A DNA stretch of 64,000 nucleotides from Lysobacter sp. K5869. GTDB lineage: Bacteria > Pseudomonadota > Gammaproteobacteria > Xanthomonadales > Xanthomonadaceae. Positions 1 to 8,982 of this stretch are shown one piece after another. The notes beneath the pieces were generated by a model. That model saw only the letters and a program-made list of their open reading frames with translations, was not told the origin of the DNA and searched no databases. The stretch is from assembly GCF_018847975.1 (NCBI RefSeq), contig NZ_CP072597.1:2457001-2521000 (forward strand). Reading direction: 5' to 3'. A program made the position numbers and the translations under genes. How positions within the stretch are numbered: position 1 is the first letter of the stretch; each line of letters opens with the position of its first letter.

Positions 1-344
1 ATCGGCGCGTCGAAACGGGTGCCGTCGTCGGCCACCATCGCGTAGCTGCCTTCCATCGTGCCCAGGCTGGTCTCCAGCACGGCGCCGGAGGTGTATTCGT
101 AATCGTCGCCCGGACGCAGCCACGGCTGCTCGCCGACCACGCCGTCGCCGCGCACTTCCTGCACCTTGCCGTTGGCGTCGGTGATCACCCAGTGGCGCGC
201 GATCAGGCGCGCGGGGACGTTGCCGGCGTTGCGGATGTGGATGGTGTAGGCGAACACGTAGCGGTCCTGCTCCGGGGCGGATTGATCGTCCAGGTAGCGG
301 GTCGCCACGTCGATGTCGAAGACGTATTCGGTGGGGCGGTTCAT
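1..344 (-). CDS. apaG: ApaG (Co2+/Mg2+ efflux-associated protein), 3' end cut by window edge
   Basis: The first 114 residues of ApaG are visible; the family is about 125 residues, so roughly a dozen C-terminal residues lie outside the window. It is a small single-domain beta-sandwich protein (fibronectin type III-like fold). Recognisable segments are [11 protein letters not shown] near residue 28, [11 protein letters not shown] near 48, and the [17 protein letters not shown] stretch near 73. The family was linked genetically to Co2+ resistance and Mg2+ efflux; its molecular role is unclear. It is the last visible gene of the lptD-surA-pdxA-rsmA-apaG operon, and apaH would be expected next beyond the edge. 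The ATG at 344-342 is the first in-frame start. Confidence 0.93.
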   Translation of the reverse strand, partial: MNRPTEYVFDIDVATRYLDDQSAPEQDRYVFAYTIHIRNAGNVPARLIARHWVITDANGKVQEVRGDGVVGEQPWLRPGDDYEYTSGAVLETSLGTMEGSYAMVADDGTRFDAP

Positions 345-583
345 AGCGGCAGTTTAAGCAAAGCGGGCATGAAGCGGGAATGAGTTCCCGCAATAACGCG
401 GGGAGGGGCAAAACGTCCGCCGCGGCGGCGCTGCGATCGCGGTCGCAGGCGTCGCGGGTGCGGGCGGGGTCGGGCAGTTTCGCGCGGTTTCGCGCGATCC
501 GCGCGCCGCGCGAGCGGATCGCGCGTGCGTCCGCGCGGGAGCGCCGCGGCGCGGCCTGCGCGCCTCGGCGACGCGCGTGCCGG
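345..583. other. Gap between rsmA and apaG with two hairpins
   Basis: No gene is supported in these 239 bases. Two perfect stems are visible: an 11-bp GC-rich stem (491-501 with 515-525) just downstream of rsmA, and a 7-bp stem with a 4-nt loop (374-391) about 30 bases upstream of the apaG start. Neither has a T-tract. They may stabilise or attenuate the operon mRNA, but that is inference. Confidence 0.4.
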
Positions 584-1429
584 TCAGGCCGCCGACGGAT
601 CCGGCAGGACTTTGTCGTGCGCGCGCAGCCAGTTGGCCAGACGCACGAATTCGCCCACTTCCAGTTGCTCGGCGCGCGCGTCGGGCCGCACGCCGGCGGC
701 TTCGATCGAGGCGCCGTCGCAGACCAGCGAGAGCGCGTTGCGCAGCGTCTTGCGGCGCTGGCCGAAGGCGTCGCGGACCACGCGCGCGAACAGGGCGTGG
801 TCGTCGATGCCGATTTGTTCGGGCGCCAGCGGAATCATCCGCACCACCGCCGAATCGACCTTCGGCGGCGGCCGGAACGCGGCCGGCGGCACGTCGAACA
901 GCGCGATCACCTGGCAATACGCCTGCAGCATCACGCTGAGGCGGCCGTAGACCTTGCTGCCGGGCCCGGCGGCCATGCGGTCGACCACTTCCTTCTGCAG
1001 CATGAAGTGCATGTCGCGGATCGCCGCGGCGTGCTCCAGCGCATGGAACAGGATCGGCGAGGACAGGTTGTAGGGCAGGTTGCCGACCAGCCGGATCGGG
1101 CCGCCGTTGTGCGCCAGGGCGGTGAAATCCACGGTGAGCACGTCGCGGTGGATCACTTCCAGCGTGCCGTGGGCGCGCGCGGACTCGGTGAGCGGGAAGA
1201 TCAGGTCGCGGTCGAACTCGATCACGGTCAGTTCGCCGTGGCGGTCGAGCAACGGGAAGGTGATCGCGCCCTGGCCGGGGCCGATCTCGACCAGACGGTC
1301 GCCGGGTTTCGGGTCCACCGCGTGCACGATCATCGCGATGATGTGGGCGTCGTGCAGGAAGTGCTGGCCCAGGTGCTTCTTGGCCTCGGGCTTGAAGCCT
1401 TTGGCGTGGGTCTTGGCGGTGCCGGTCAT
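584..1429 (-). CDS. rsmA: 16S rRNA (adenine1518-N6/adenine1519-N6)-dimethyltransferase RsmA (KsgA)
   Basis: The 281-residue product dimethylates two adjacent adenines in the 3' terminal helix of 16S rRNA using S-adenosylmethionine, a late step of 30S assembly. Visible motifs are the N-terminal KKHLGQHFL, the SAM-binding EIGPGQG at residues 47-53 and the catalytic NLPY at 116-119. The C-terminal FGQRRKTLRNAL is also typical. Length matches the family. The ATG at 1429 follows a good GGAGG ribosome-binding site. It lies 37 bases downstream of pdxA in the conserved outer-membrane/pyridoxine operon and is probably cotranscribed with it. Confidence 0.97.
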   Translation of the reverse strand: MTGTAKTHAKGFKPEAKKHLGQHFLHDAHIIAMIVHAVDPKPGDRLVEIGPGQGAITFPLLDRHGELTVIEFDRDLIFPLTESARAHGTLEVIHRDVLTVDFTALAHNGGPIRLVGNLPYNLSSPILFHALEHAAAIRDMHFMLQKEVVDRMAAGPGSKVYGRLSVMLQAYCQVIALFDVPPAAFRPPPKVDSAVVRMIPLAPEQIGIDDHALFARVVRDAFGQRRKTLRNALSLVCDGASIEAAGVRPDARAEQLEVGEFVRLANWLRAHDKVLPDPSAA

Positions 1430-1466
1430 GGCGAGCCTCCGGGCGGGGCGGTGCGGGGCGAACGGG

Positions 1467-2462
1467 TCATGCGGATGGGCGGGCCGTGCGGATCATTCGG
1501 TTTTGGGCGATGCGGGCGCAGGTCTGCGCCGCGGCGATCAGGCTGGACGGGTCGGCGAGGCCGCGGCCGGCCAGGTCCAGCGCGGTGCCGTGGTCCACGG
1601 CCACGCGCGGATAGGGTAGCCCGAGGGTCAGGTTCACCGCGCGCTCGAAGCCGCTGTACTTGAGCACCGGCAGGCCCTGGTCGTGGTACATCGCGACCAC
1701 GGCGTCGAAGCCGCGCAGCTTGGCCGGCAGGAACGCGGTGTCGGCGGGCAGCGGGCCGATCAGGTCGAGGCCGTCGGCGCGCAGCGCGGCCAGCACCGGC
1801 TCGATCACCTCGATCTCTTCCATCCCCAGGTGCCCGGCTTCGCCGGCGTGTGGGTTGAGGCCGAGCACGGCGATGCGCGGGCGCTGCAGGCCGAAGTCGC
1901 CGCGCAGGGCGGCTTCGACGATGCGCAGGGTCCGCGCCAGCGGGTCGGGGCGGATCGCGTCGGCGACCGCGCGCAACGGCAGGTGGGTGGTGGCGAGACC
2001 GACCCGGACGATGTCGTTGGCCAGCATCATCACCACCTCGCGCCCGGCCTGCTGCGCCAGCAGCTCGGTGGTGCCGGTGTAGGCGATGCCGCCCTGGTTG
2101 ATGACCGCCTTGTGCACCGGCCCGGTGACGACGCCGTCGAGGCGGCCGTCCAGGCAGGCCTGGGCGGCGTCGAGCAAGGCCTGGATCACCGCCGCGGCGT
2201 TGGCCGGCTCGGGCGCGCCGAAGGCCGGCGGTACGGGATTGGGGATCTCGACCACGGCCACTTCGCCCGGCGCGCGCGAAGGGCGGTCGGGCGGGAGCAG
2301 GGTCAGGGGCAGGGCGAGGGCGTCGGCCGCGGCGCGCAGGCTGCGCGGGTCGGCGTAGCAGATCAGATCGTAGTCGCGCGGCTGCTGCAGCAGCCGCACG
2401 CACAGCTCCGGCCCGACGCCGGCCGGCTCGCCCGGCACCAGCGCGAGCCGGGGCGGGGTCAC
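1467..2462 (-). CDS. pdxA: 4-hydroxythreonine-4-phosphate dehydrogenase PdxA
   Basis: PdxA oxidises 4-phosphohydroxy-L-threonine in the DXP-dependent route to pyridoxal 5'-phosphate. The GTG at 2462 lies one base after the surA stop and gives 331 residues, the usual length; an upstream ATG would add 28 residues overlapping surA. N-terminal LALVPGEPAGVGPE is typical. The three metal-ligand histidines are present in TTHLPL, LNPHAGE and MYHDQG. One oddity: the usual substrate-contacting GHTE motif reads GTTE here, so the position equivalent to E. coli His136 is threonine. Identity is secure; the effect of that substitution is unknown. Confidence 0.95.
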   Translation of the reverse strand: MTPPRLALVPGEPAGVGPELCVRLLQQPRDYDLICYADPRSLRAAADALALPLTLLPPDRPSRAPGEVAVVEIPNPVPPAFGAPEPANAAAVIQALLDAAQACLDGRLDGVVTGPVHKAVINQGGIAYTGTTELLAQQAGREVVMMLANDIVRVGLATTHLPLRAVADAIRPDPLARTLRIVEAALRGDFGLQRPRIAVLGLNPHAGEAGHLGMEEIEVIEPVLAALRADGLDLIGPLPADTAFLPAKLRGFDAVVAMYHDQGLPVLKYSGFERAVNLTLGLPYPRVAVDHGTALDLAGRGLADPSSLIAAAQTCARIAQNRMIRTARPSA

Positions 2463-2463
2463 G

Positions 2464-3828
2464 TCAGCCGCCCTTGGCGGCCGGCAGCGTGGTTTCGGTG
2501 CCCGGCTGGTTGCCTTCCGAGCCCTTGCCGACGCGGAAGTCGACATAGGCTTCGCTGCGCTTCTCGCGCAGGAAGCGGTTCCACTCTTCTTCCAGCTTGC
2601 GCCGGCCGATGGTCTCCTGGACCTGGGCGCGCTTGCTCTGGTCGGCCATATCGGTTTCGCGCGTGGCCAGACGCTGGACGATGTGGTAACCCGCGCTGGT
2701 GTGGACCGGCTGGGACACTTCGTTGTCGGCCAGGGCCGCGACCGCGCCGCCGAACTCGGGGCCGAATTCGTCGCGGGTGAACCAGCCCAGATCGCCGCCC
2801 TTGGCCTGGGTGCCGAGGTCTTCGGAGCTTTCCTTGACCACGTCCTCGAACTTGGCGCCGCCGGCGATGCGCGCGCGCAGGGTTTCGGCCTTGGCCTTGG
2901 CCTGGGCTTCGGTGATCTTGTCGTTGACGCGGATCAGGATGTGGCGGGCGTGGTACTGGGTCGCCATCTGCGGGCCGGACGACTTGGACGCGTCGCGCAC
3001 TTCCACCAGCTTGAGCAGCTGGAAGCCGCTGGGGCCGCGCAGCGGCTGGGTCACGTCGCCGGCCTTCATCGACTTCATCATCTCGGCGAACGCGGCCGGG
3101 ATTTCGTCGACGCTGCGCCAGCCCAGGTCGCCGCCTTCCAGCGCGTTGGGGCTGTCGGAGTAGCGCACCGCGGCGGCGTTGAAGTCCATCTCGCCCTTGT
3201 CGATCAGCGTCTTGACGCCGTCGACCTTCTTCTGCGCCGTGGCGATCTGCTCGGGCGTGGCGCCCTCGGGCAGGGCGACCAGGATGTGGGCGAGGTGGTA
3301 CTGGGTGCCGGAGTTGGCCTGCGCGGCCAGGGCGGCGTCGATTTCGGCGTCGCTGACCGAGACCCGGGTCTGGGCGAAGCGCTGGCGCAGGCGCTGGACC
3401 AGCAGTTCGTCGCGGATCGAGTTGCGGAAGTCGGCGAAGGAGCTGCCGTCGCGGGCGATCTGCTGGCGCAGCTGGTCGACGCTGATGCGGTTGGACTGGG
3501 CGATGCCGGCGATGGCCTGCTCGATTTCCTGGTCGGTCACGCGCACGCCGGTGCCCTGGGCCTGGGCGACCTGCAGCTTGAGCAGGATCAGGCGTTCGAG
3601 CACCTGCCGTTCCAGCACGTCGCGCGGCGGCAGCTGTTCGCTGCGGCCGGCGTACTGGTTGAGGATGTTGGCGACCGCGCGGTCGAGCTCGGTCTTGAGG
3701 ATGACGTCCTCGTCCACGACCGCGGCGATGCGGTCGATCGGTTGCATTTCCTGGGCCTGGGCGACGCCGATCAGCAGGCCGGTGGCCAGGACGCCAGCGG
3801 TCAGGGCACGGGCAAAACGATTGTTCAT
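2464..3828 (-). CDS. surA: Periplasmic chaperone/peptidyl-prolyl isomerase SurA
   Basis: The 454-residue precursor has a signal peptide (ending about VAQAQ, residue 24), an N-terminal chaperone domain starting DRIAAVVDEDVIL, and two parvulin domains (roughly residues 180-285 and 295-395), each containing the GGDLGW motif. SurA escorts unfolded beta-barrel proteins, LptD among them, to the BAM complex. Its ATG overlaps the lptD stop by four bases (ATGA), so the two are probably translationally coupled; pdxA follows after one base. The pairing with lptD is the classic arrangement and supports the call. Confidence 0.97.
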   Translation of the reverse strand: MNNRFARALTAGVLATGLLIGVAQAQEMQPIDRIAAVVDEDVILKTELDRAVANILNQYAGRSEQLPPRDVLERQVLERLILLKLQVAQAQGTGVRVTDQEIEQAIAGIAQSNRISVDQLRQQIARDGSSFADFRNSIRDELLVQRLRQRFAQTRVSVSDAEIDAALAAQANSGTQYHLAHILVALPEGATPEQIATAQKKVDGVKTLIDKGEMDFNAAAVRYSDSPNALEGGDLGWRSVDEIPAAFAEMMKSMKAGDVTQPLRGPSGFQLLKLVEVRDASKSSGPQMATQYHARHILIRVNDKITEAQAKAKAETLRARIAGGAKFEDVVKESSEDLGTQAKGGDLGWFTRDEFGPEFGGAVAALADNEVSQPVHTSAGYHIVQRLATRETDMADQSKRAQVQETIGRRKLEEEWNRFLREKRSEAYVDFRVGKGSEGNQPGTETTLPAAKGG

Positions 3829-6386
3829 AGGGTCGGGTCGAGGATGGCCTCGTCGCCGCCGGGACCGCGATTTTCGCGGCTGACCGTGGGAGACGGAGGC
3901 GTCAGATAGAGGTCGTCGCGGTTGTAGCCGAGAATAGCACGGCGCAAAACCTTCTCCGTGTTCTGGCCCGCCGAGCCTAGACCCTTGAGTTCGAACTCCA
4001 CCTGAAACGAACTGTTCAGGTCTTCGGAGCGGTTGCGCTGGTAGCGGCGGGCGATCGCGCGTACCGCCAGACAGCAGCTTTCCCACTGCACGCCGGCGAT
4101 CTGCTCGAGCGGACGGCTGTCCTTGATCGAGTAGTAGTAGCGGCCGACGATGCTCCAGTTGTTGTTGATCGGGTACAGGAAGGAGAAGTCGGCCTGCTCG
4201 TACTGATCGGCGATGTCGCTCGGCGAGCCCGGGGGCGCGGCGAGGTTGCGGCGGTAGCGGTAGGCGAAGTTGACCACGCCGGAATTGCGGAACAGGTAGC
4301 GCGCGCGCAGGGTGGCGACGTCCTCGCTGCGCAGGCGCGGGTCCCACTGGTAGGTGGCGTTGATCGTCCAGCGGTCGCTCGGCGAGACGCTGACGTCGGC
4401 GACCCAGGCCGACTTGCCCTGCTTGATCGGGGTTTCGGCGCCGGCGACCACGCGGATGTCGTCGAAGTACTGGATCTGGCCGATGCTCGCGGCCAGCCGC
4501 TCGCGGCCGTCCTCGGAGTTGATCAGGCGCGTGGTCAGCGCCGTGGTCAGCTGGTTGGCGTCGGTCTGGCGGTCGGCGCCGGAGTAGCGGTTGTCGCGGA
4601 ACAGCGCGCCCCAGCTGAAGGACATCGGGTTGGTGTCGAACAGCGGCAGCCCGTCCTGGTCGCGGTACGGCGCGCGCAGGTAGAACACGCGCGGCTCCAG
4701 GGTGTGGACGTAATGGTCGCCGCGGATTTCGGTCTCGCGGTCGAAGTACAGGCCGGCGTCGATCGAGGTGATCGGCAGGCTGCGGGTCGGCGACTTGTCG
4801 TAGAAGCCGCGCACCATCTCCTCGGTCTTGATCGTGCCCGGGTTCGCGAGGACGAAGGCGTCGGCGCGGTTGTTGGCGATCTGCTTGGCAAGGCTGGAGT
4901 CGAGCTCGTACGCGGTGTAGCGCCAGGCCAGCTTCGGCCGGATGTACCAGGCCGCGCCTTCCAGCGGGAAGCTCACGTACGGGCGCACGTCGAAGCGGCT
5001 GCCGCCCGGAATCTCCAGGCGCCGGCTGTCCGGAATGCCCGCGGTCGGGTCGCTGCTGATGTACTTCTTGTCTTCGTGCTGGAAGCGCACGGCCTCGGTG
5101 TCGACGCCGGTTTCCAGCCAGCGCTGCACCGGCTGCGCCCAGTGGAAGGTCGCGCGCGGCAGGCGGTCGTAGGCCAGCGAGTCTTCCTGCAGGGTGAAGT
5201 CGGCGAGCTGGTTGTGGTCGGCGGTGAAGCTCGCGTCCCAATAGCGGCCGCGGCCGTACACGCCGATCTCGCTGCGCAGCGAGGTCGCCGACTGGCCGTA
5301 CAGGCTGTTGCTGAAGTCCTGCAGGTAGTACTTGTCGCTGACCCAGGCCAGATTGGCCGCGGCGTACCAGGTGCCGTTGAAACGGTGGGAGCCCTTGAAC
5401 GCGAACTCGCCACGGTTGTCGCGCGGCATCTGGTCTTCGGGAATGGTCAGCAGCGGGCTGTCGATGCGCCGGTAATAGGTGTAGCGGTCCGGATCCTTGC
5501 GCGAGAGGTCGTCGCGCGGCATCCAGTTGACGTAGGTCTCGCCCGAGCCGTTCTCGTACAGCCAGCGGAACTCCACGCCCAGGCTGGCGCCGCGGCGGCT
5601 CATGTAGCGGGGGAACAAGGTGGCGTCGTAGTTCGGCGCGAGATTGAGGTAGATCGGCTGGCGCCAATCGAAGCCGTTCTTGCCGGACATGCCGATGTTC
5701 GGATACAGCAGGCCGGTGCGGCGGCGGTCGTCGACCGGGAACATGAACCACGGCACGTACAGCACCGGGATCTTGCCGATCCGCAGCGTCGCGTTGCGCG
5801 CCACGCCCATGCCTTCCTCGGTGTCGATGTCGATGCGGTGGGCGCGCAGCTCCCAGGCGCGCTGGTTCGGCGCGCAGGTGGAGTAGGTGGAACTCAGCAG
5901 CGAGCCCTTGACGCCGTTGAGTTCGATCCGCTCGGCGCCGCCGTTGCCGCGGCGCGAGGTGAGCTGGTACTCGACGTCGTCGATCTGGTGCTTGTCGGCG
6001 TTCTGGTCGCCCTCGGCGTGCTCGGCGACCAGGCGCATGCTCGAGTCCTGGTAGCGGACGTGGCCCTCGGCCGTGTACTTGCCGCTTTCCTGGTTGTAGC
6101 TGAGCTTGTCGGTGCCCAGGAACTGGTCGCCGCGGCTGAGCCGGACGTTGTCCTGGACCACGATGTTCTGGTCGTCGCCGGCGCGCTGCAGGGTGCCGCC
6201 GTCGATGGCGGTGGGCTGGCTGGCGCGCTGGTCGGCGGTGCCGGTCGGCGCGGGGGCGTCGTCGAAGGACGGGACCGCGTCGATCAGCGGGCACAGTCCC
6301 CAGTTCTCGTTGTCGTCCGCCGCGTACGCGGGCAGGGCGAGGGCGATGCAGAGCGACAACGGGAGCAGGCGGAGGGGTTTGCGCAC
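3825..6386 (-). CDS. lptD: LPS-assembly outer-membrane protein LptD
   Basis: LptD is the beta-barrel that, with the lipoprotein LptE, inserts lipopolysaccharide into the outer leaflet. I chose the GTG at 6386 (853 residues) because it places a clean signal peptide (RKPLRLLPLSLCIALALPAYA, cleaved before ADDNE) at the N-terminus; upstream ATGs at 6482 and 6461 would bury it. The LptA-like jellyroll (RGDQFLGTDKLSYNQESG, residues about 70-230) is followed by the barrel with family motifs such as LYVPWFMFPVDDRRRTGLLYP and QWESCCLAVR near the end. Cysteines consistent with the family's disulfides are present (NWGLCP, TCAPNQ, ESCCLA). It heads the operon and overlaps surA by four bases. Confidence 0.95.
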   Translation of the reverse strand: MRKPLRLLPLSLCIALALPAYAADDNENWGLCPLIDAVPSFDDAPAPTGTADQRASQPTAIDGGTLQRAGDDQNIVVQDNVRLSRGDQFLGTDKLSYNQESGKYTAEGHVRYQDSSMRLVAEHAEGDQNADKHQIDDVEYQLTSRRGNGGAERIELNGVKGSLLSSTYSTCAPNQRAWELRAHRIDIDTEEGMGVARNATLRIGKIPVLYVPWFMFPVDDRRRTGLLYPNIGMSGKNGFDWRQPIYLNLAPNYDATLFPRYMSRRGASLGVEFRWLYENGSGETYVNWMPRDDLSRKDPDRYTYYRRIDSPLLTIPEDQMPRDNRGEFAFKGSHRFNGTWYAAANLAWVSDKYYLQDFSNSLYGQSATSLRSEIGVYGRGRYWDASFTADHNQLADFTLQEDSLAYDRLPRATFHWAQPVQRWLETGVDTEAVRFQHEDKKYISSDPTAGIPDSRRLEIPGGSRFDVRPYVSFPLEGAAWYIRPKLAWRYTAYELDSSLAKQIANNRADAFVLANPGTIKTEEMVRGFYDKSPTRSLPITSIDAGLYFDRETEIRGDHYVHTLEPRVFYLRAPYRDQDGLPLFDTNPMSFSWGALFRDNRYSGADRQTDANQLTTALTTRLINSEDGRERLAASIGQIQYFDDIRVVAGAETPIKQGKSAWVADVSVSPSDRWTINATYQWDPRLRSEDVATLRARYLFRNSGVVNFAYRYRRNLAAPPGSPSDIADQYEQADFSFLYPINNNWSIVGRYYYSIKDSRPLEQIAGVQWESCCLAVRAIARRYQRNRSEDLNSSFQVEFELKGLGSAGQNTEKVLRRAILGYNRDDLYLTPPSPTVSRENRGPGGDEAILDPTL

Positions 6387-6570
6387 GCGAGCATCCGGCA
6401 GACGGTGAAAAACGGCGGTTAGCTTGCCCCATCCCTTGCAAGCGGGCAACGCGAGCGCCATCTGGGAGTCAACGGCGTTCATCTTGCAAGTTTCGCGCAA
6501 CCGGCCGGCATCGTCTGTCCAAATCCGCCGCCGCGCCGGCAACGCGCCGCCGTCCACCCCGGAGGAGATC

Positions 6571-7011
6571 ATGAGCCAGCACCCCCATACCGACCCCGCC
6601 GCCCCCGCCGCCGCCCCGGTCGAGAAGAGCGAAGCTGAATGGCGCGAGCAGCTTTCGCCGGAGCAATACGCGATCTGCCGCTGTTCGGCCACCGAACGGG
6701 CCTTCACCGGGCGCTTTTGGAACCACAAGGAGGCCGGCACCTACACCTGCGTGGCCTGCGGCGAGCCCTTGTTCGACTCGGACACCAAGTACGACTCCGG
6801 TAGCGGCTGGCCGAGCTATTACCAGCCGATCCGGCCCGAAGCGGTCAGCGAGCAGGCCGACGAGAGTCACGGAATGCGCCGGATCGAGGTCAAATGCGCG
6901 CGCTGCCAGTCGCACCTGGGGCACGTGTTCCCGGACGGGCCGCGGCCGACCGGGTTGCGGTATTGCATCAACTCGGCGGCGTTGGAGTTCGAAGGCAAGG
7001 CGGAAGGGTGA
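6571..7011 (+). CDS. msrB: Peptide-methionine (R)-S-oxide reductase MsrB
   Basis: The 146-residue enzyme reduces the R epimer of methionine sulfoxide in proteins. The catalytic cysteine is Cys132 in RYCINSA. The structural zinc site is complete (Cys60/Cys63 and Cys109/Cys112). [11 protein letters not shown] and HVFPDGP are family signatures. The ATG at 6571 follows a strong GGAGGAG ribosome-binding site. It is monocistronic and divergent from lptD across about 180 bases. The partner MsrA is encoded separately at about 25.7 kb, so the two repair activities are not fused. Confidence 0.96.
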   Translation: MSQHPHTDPAAPAAAPVEKSEAEWREQLSPEQYAICRCSATERAFTGRFWNHKEAGTYTCVACGEPLFDSDTKYDSGSGWPSYYQPIRPEAVSEQADESHGMRRIEVKCARCQSHLGHVFPDGPRPTGLRYCINSAALEFEGKAEG

Positions 7012-7038
7012 GGCGGGGCGCGGGCCGGTCGGGGCGGC

Positions 7039-7414
7039 GGTAGGCGCTGCGTAAGCTGCGACCGAGACACCGCGCTTGCGGCGCGGCTGGCTACCCCGCG
7101 GTCGCGGCTCACGCCGCTCCTACAGGGGCTTCGGCTGGATTGGGGCGTTTTGAGAGAGGCGTCGTAAGCCGGGCGGGGCGGCTGTAGGAGCTGCGTAAGC
7201 TGCGACCGCGGTACCGCGCTTGCGACGCGACCGGCTATCCCGCGGTCGCGGCTCGCGCCGCTCCTACAGGGGCTTCGGCTGGATTGGGGCGTTTTGAGAG
7301 AGGCGTCGTAAAGCCGGACGGAGCGGCTGTAGGAGCTGCGTAAGCTGCGACCGCGACACAGCGCTTGCGACGCGACCGGCTACCCTGCGGTCGCGGCTCA
7401 CGCCGCTCCTACAT
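7039..7414. repeat. Tandem REP array, three ~144-bp units
   Basis: Three units start near 7041, 7185 and 7330. Each has a REP arm (TAGGAGCTGCGTAAGCTGCG) and, about 70 bases later, the inverted arm (CGCGGTCGCGGCTCACGCCG), so each unit can fold into a long hairpin. A nearly invariant linker containing GGATTGGGGCGTTTTGAGAG joins them; the third unit lacks the linker. The array fills most of the 472-base gap between msrB and the deacetylase gene. It belongs to the same REP family as the copies near 16.4, 23.7, 30.7 and 51 kb. Confidence 0.9.
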
Positions 7415-7483
7415 AGGGAGCGCAGCGAAACAGGGAGCGCGCAGCGAAACAGGAATGCGGCGAAACAGGCCGCGCGCCGAGAC

Positions 7484-8398
7484 TCAGCCGAGCATCGCCC
7501 CTACATGCGCCACCGCGCTTTCGCGCAGCGCGGCGAGGTCGTAGCCGCCTTCCAGCATCGACACCACGCGCCCTTGCGCGTAGCGCTCGGCGATCGCGAC
7601 CAGTTCGGCGGTGAGCCAGGCGAAGTCGTCGCCTTCGAGGTCGATCTGTGCCAGCGGGTCGCGTTTGTGCGCATCGAAGCCGGCCGAAATCAACACCAAT
7701 TGCGGACGGAAGCCGTCGATGGTCGGCAGCAGGCGGTCGCGCCAGACGCGGCGGAAGCCTTCGCTGCCGGTGCCCGGCGGCAGCGGCGCGTTGACGATGT
7801 TGCCGACGCCGCGCTCGTGCGCGTAGCCGGTGTCCGGGTACAGCGGCATCTGGTGCGAGGACACGTACATCACCCGCGGATCGCTGTCGAAGATTGCCTG
7901 AGTGCCGTTGCCGTGGTGGACGTCGAAGTCGATCACCGCGACCCGCGACAGCCCGTGCTTGTCGCAGGCGTGGGCGGCGGCGACGGCGATGTTGTTGAAC
8001 AGGCAAAAGCCCATCGCCGCCTCGCCGGTGGCGTGGTGGCCGGGCGGTCGCACCGCGCAGAACACCCGGGTTTCCTCGCCCTTGAGCACCGCGTCCACCG
8101 CCGCCACGCCGGCGCCGGCGGCGCGCAGCGCGGCTTCGGCCGAGCCCGGCGCGAGCACGGTGTCGGGGTCGAGCTGCATCGGGCCGTCGACCGGCGTGTC
8201 CAGCACCAGCGCCAGCAGTTCGTCGCAATGCGCGCGCAGCAGCTGGCCGCGGCTGGCGGCCGGCGCTTCGCACCAGCGCAGGCGGTCGGGGAAGGCTTCG
8301 CGCAGCGATTCGGTCACCGCGACCAGACGCAGCGGCCGCTCGGCATGGCCCGGACCCGGGTCGTGGCGCGTGCAGGCCGGATGCGTGTAGACGCGCAC
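7484..8398 (-). CDS. Histone deacetylase-superfamily amidohydrolase
   Basis: The 304-residue protein belongs to the zinc-dependent arginase/deacetylase superfamily, which includes bacterial acetylpolyamine amidohydrolases and HDAC class II-like enzymes. Visible motifs are the tandem histidines in RPPGHHA, FCLFNN, the metal ligands DFDVHHGNGT, and the later DAHKRDPL and GGYDL. The start is a GTG at 8398, four bases after the stop of the adenosyltransferase gene, so the pair is likely cotranscribed. The true substrate (acetylated protein, polyamine or small molecule) cannot be read from sequence. Confidence 0.88.
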   Translation of the reverse strand: MRVYTHPACTRHDPGPGHAERPLRLVAVTESLREAFPDRLRWCEAPAASRGQLLRAHCDELLALVLDTPVDGPMQLDPDTVLAPGSAEAALRAAGAGVAAVDAVLKGEETRVFCAVRPPGHHATGEAAMGFCLFNNIAVAAAHACDKHGLSRVAVIDFDVHHGNGTQAIFDSDPRVMYVSSHQMPLYPDTGYAHERGVGNIVNAPLPPGTGSEGFRRVWRDRLLPTIDGFRPQLVLISAGFDAHKRDPLAQIDLEGDDFAWLTAELVAIAERYAQGRVVSMLEGGYDLAALRESAVAHVGAMLG

Positions 8399-8402
8399 GC
8401 CG

Positions 8403-8957
8403 CTAGGCCTTGCGGCGCTCGTGGTTCCAGGTGACCTCGCCGTGGCCGTCGGCGCGGGCGAGCACGCGCGCGATCACGAACAGCAGGTCGGACAGGCGGT
8501 TGAGGTAACGCACCGCCTCGGGCCGGATGTCTTCGATCCGCGCCAGCGCCACGGTGTCGCGCTCGGCGCGGCGGACCACGGTGCGGGCGATGTGGCAGCG
8601 CGCCGCGGCTTCGCCGCCGGCCGGGAGGATGAACTCCTTGAGCGCCGGCAAATCCTCGTTGTGCGCGTCCAGCCACTGTTCCAGCCGGTCGATGTCGGCG
8701 GCGAAGATCGCCGCGTGGCCGGGGATGCACAGCTCGGCGCCGAGGTCGAACATCTGGTGCTGGATCGACACCAGTTGCTCGCGCACCACTTCCGGCAATT
8801 CGGCGGCGAGGATCAGGCCGATGGTCGAATTGGCTTCGTCCACGGTGCCGTAGGCGCCGACGCGGGCCGAATCCTTGCCGGTGCGGCTGCCGTCGCCGAG
8901 GCCGGTGGAGCCGTCGTCGCCGGTGCGGGTGTAGATCTTGGAGAGGCGGTTGCCCAT
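8403..8957 (-). CDS. Cob(I)alamin adenosyltransferase, PduO type
   Basis: The 184-residue protein transfers the adenosyl group of ATP to cob(I)alamin, giving coenzyme B12. The N-terminal P-loop-like motif TRTGDDGSTGLGDGSR and the C-terminal YLNRLSDLLFVIARVLAR are characteristic of the PduO/EutT-type trimeric enzymes rather than CobA. No cobalamin synthesis genes are nearby, which suits salvage of imported corrinoid. It sits between a DUF6580 membrane protein upstream (25-base gap) and the deacetylase downstream (4-base gap), probably one operon. Confidence 0.92.
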   Translation of the reverse strand: MGNRLSKIYTRTGDDGSTGLGDGSRTGKDSARVGAYGTVDEANSTIGLILAAELPEVVREQLVSIQHQMFDLGAELCIPGHAAIFAADIDRLEQWLDAHNEDLPALKEFILPAGGEAAARCHIARTVVRRAERDTVALARIEDIRPEAVRYLNRLSDLLFVIARVLARADGHGEVTWNHERRKA

Positions 8958-8982
8958 CGCGTCGAGCCTCGCGCCGCGCCGG

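Noticed and set aside
2464..6441. Minus-strand open frame of about 1,325 codons across lptD and surA
   Set aside because: Only its last 454 codons (SurA) are real; the upstream part is a shadow of lptD in another frame, rich in Arg/Pro/Ala as expected of GC-rich noncoding frames.
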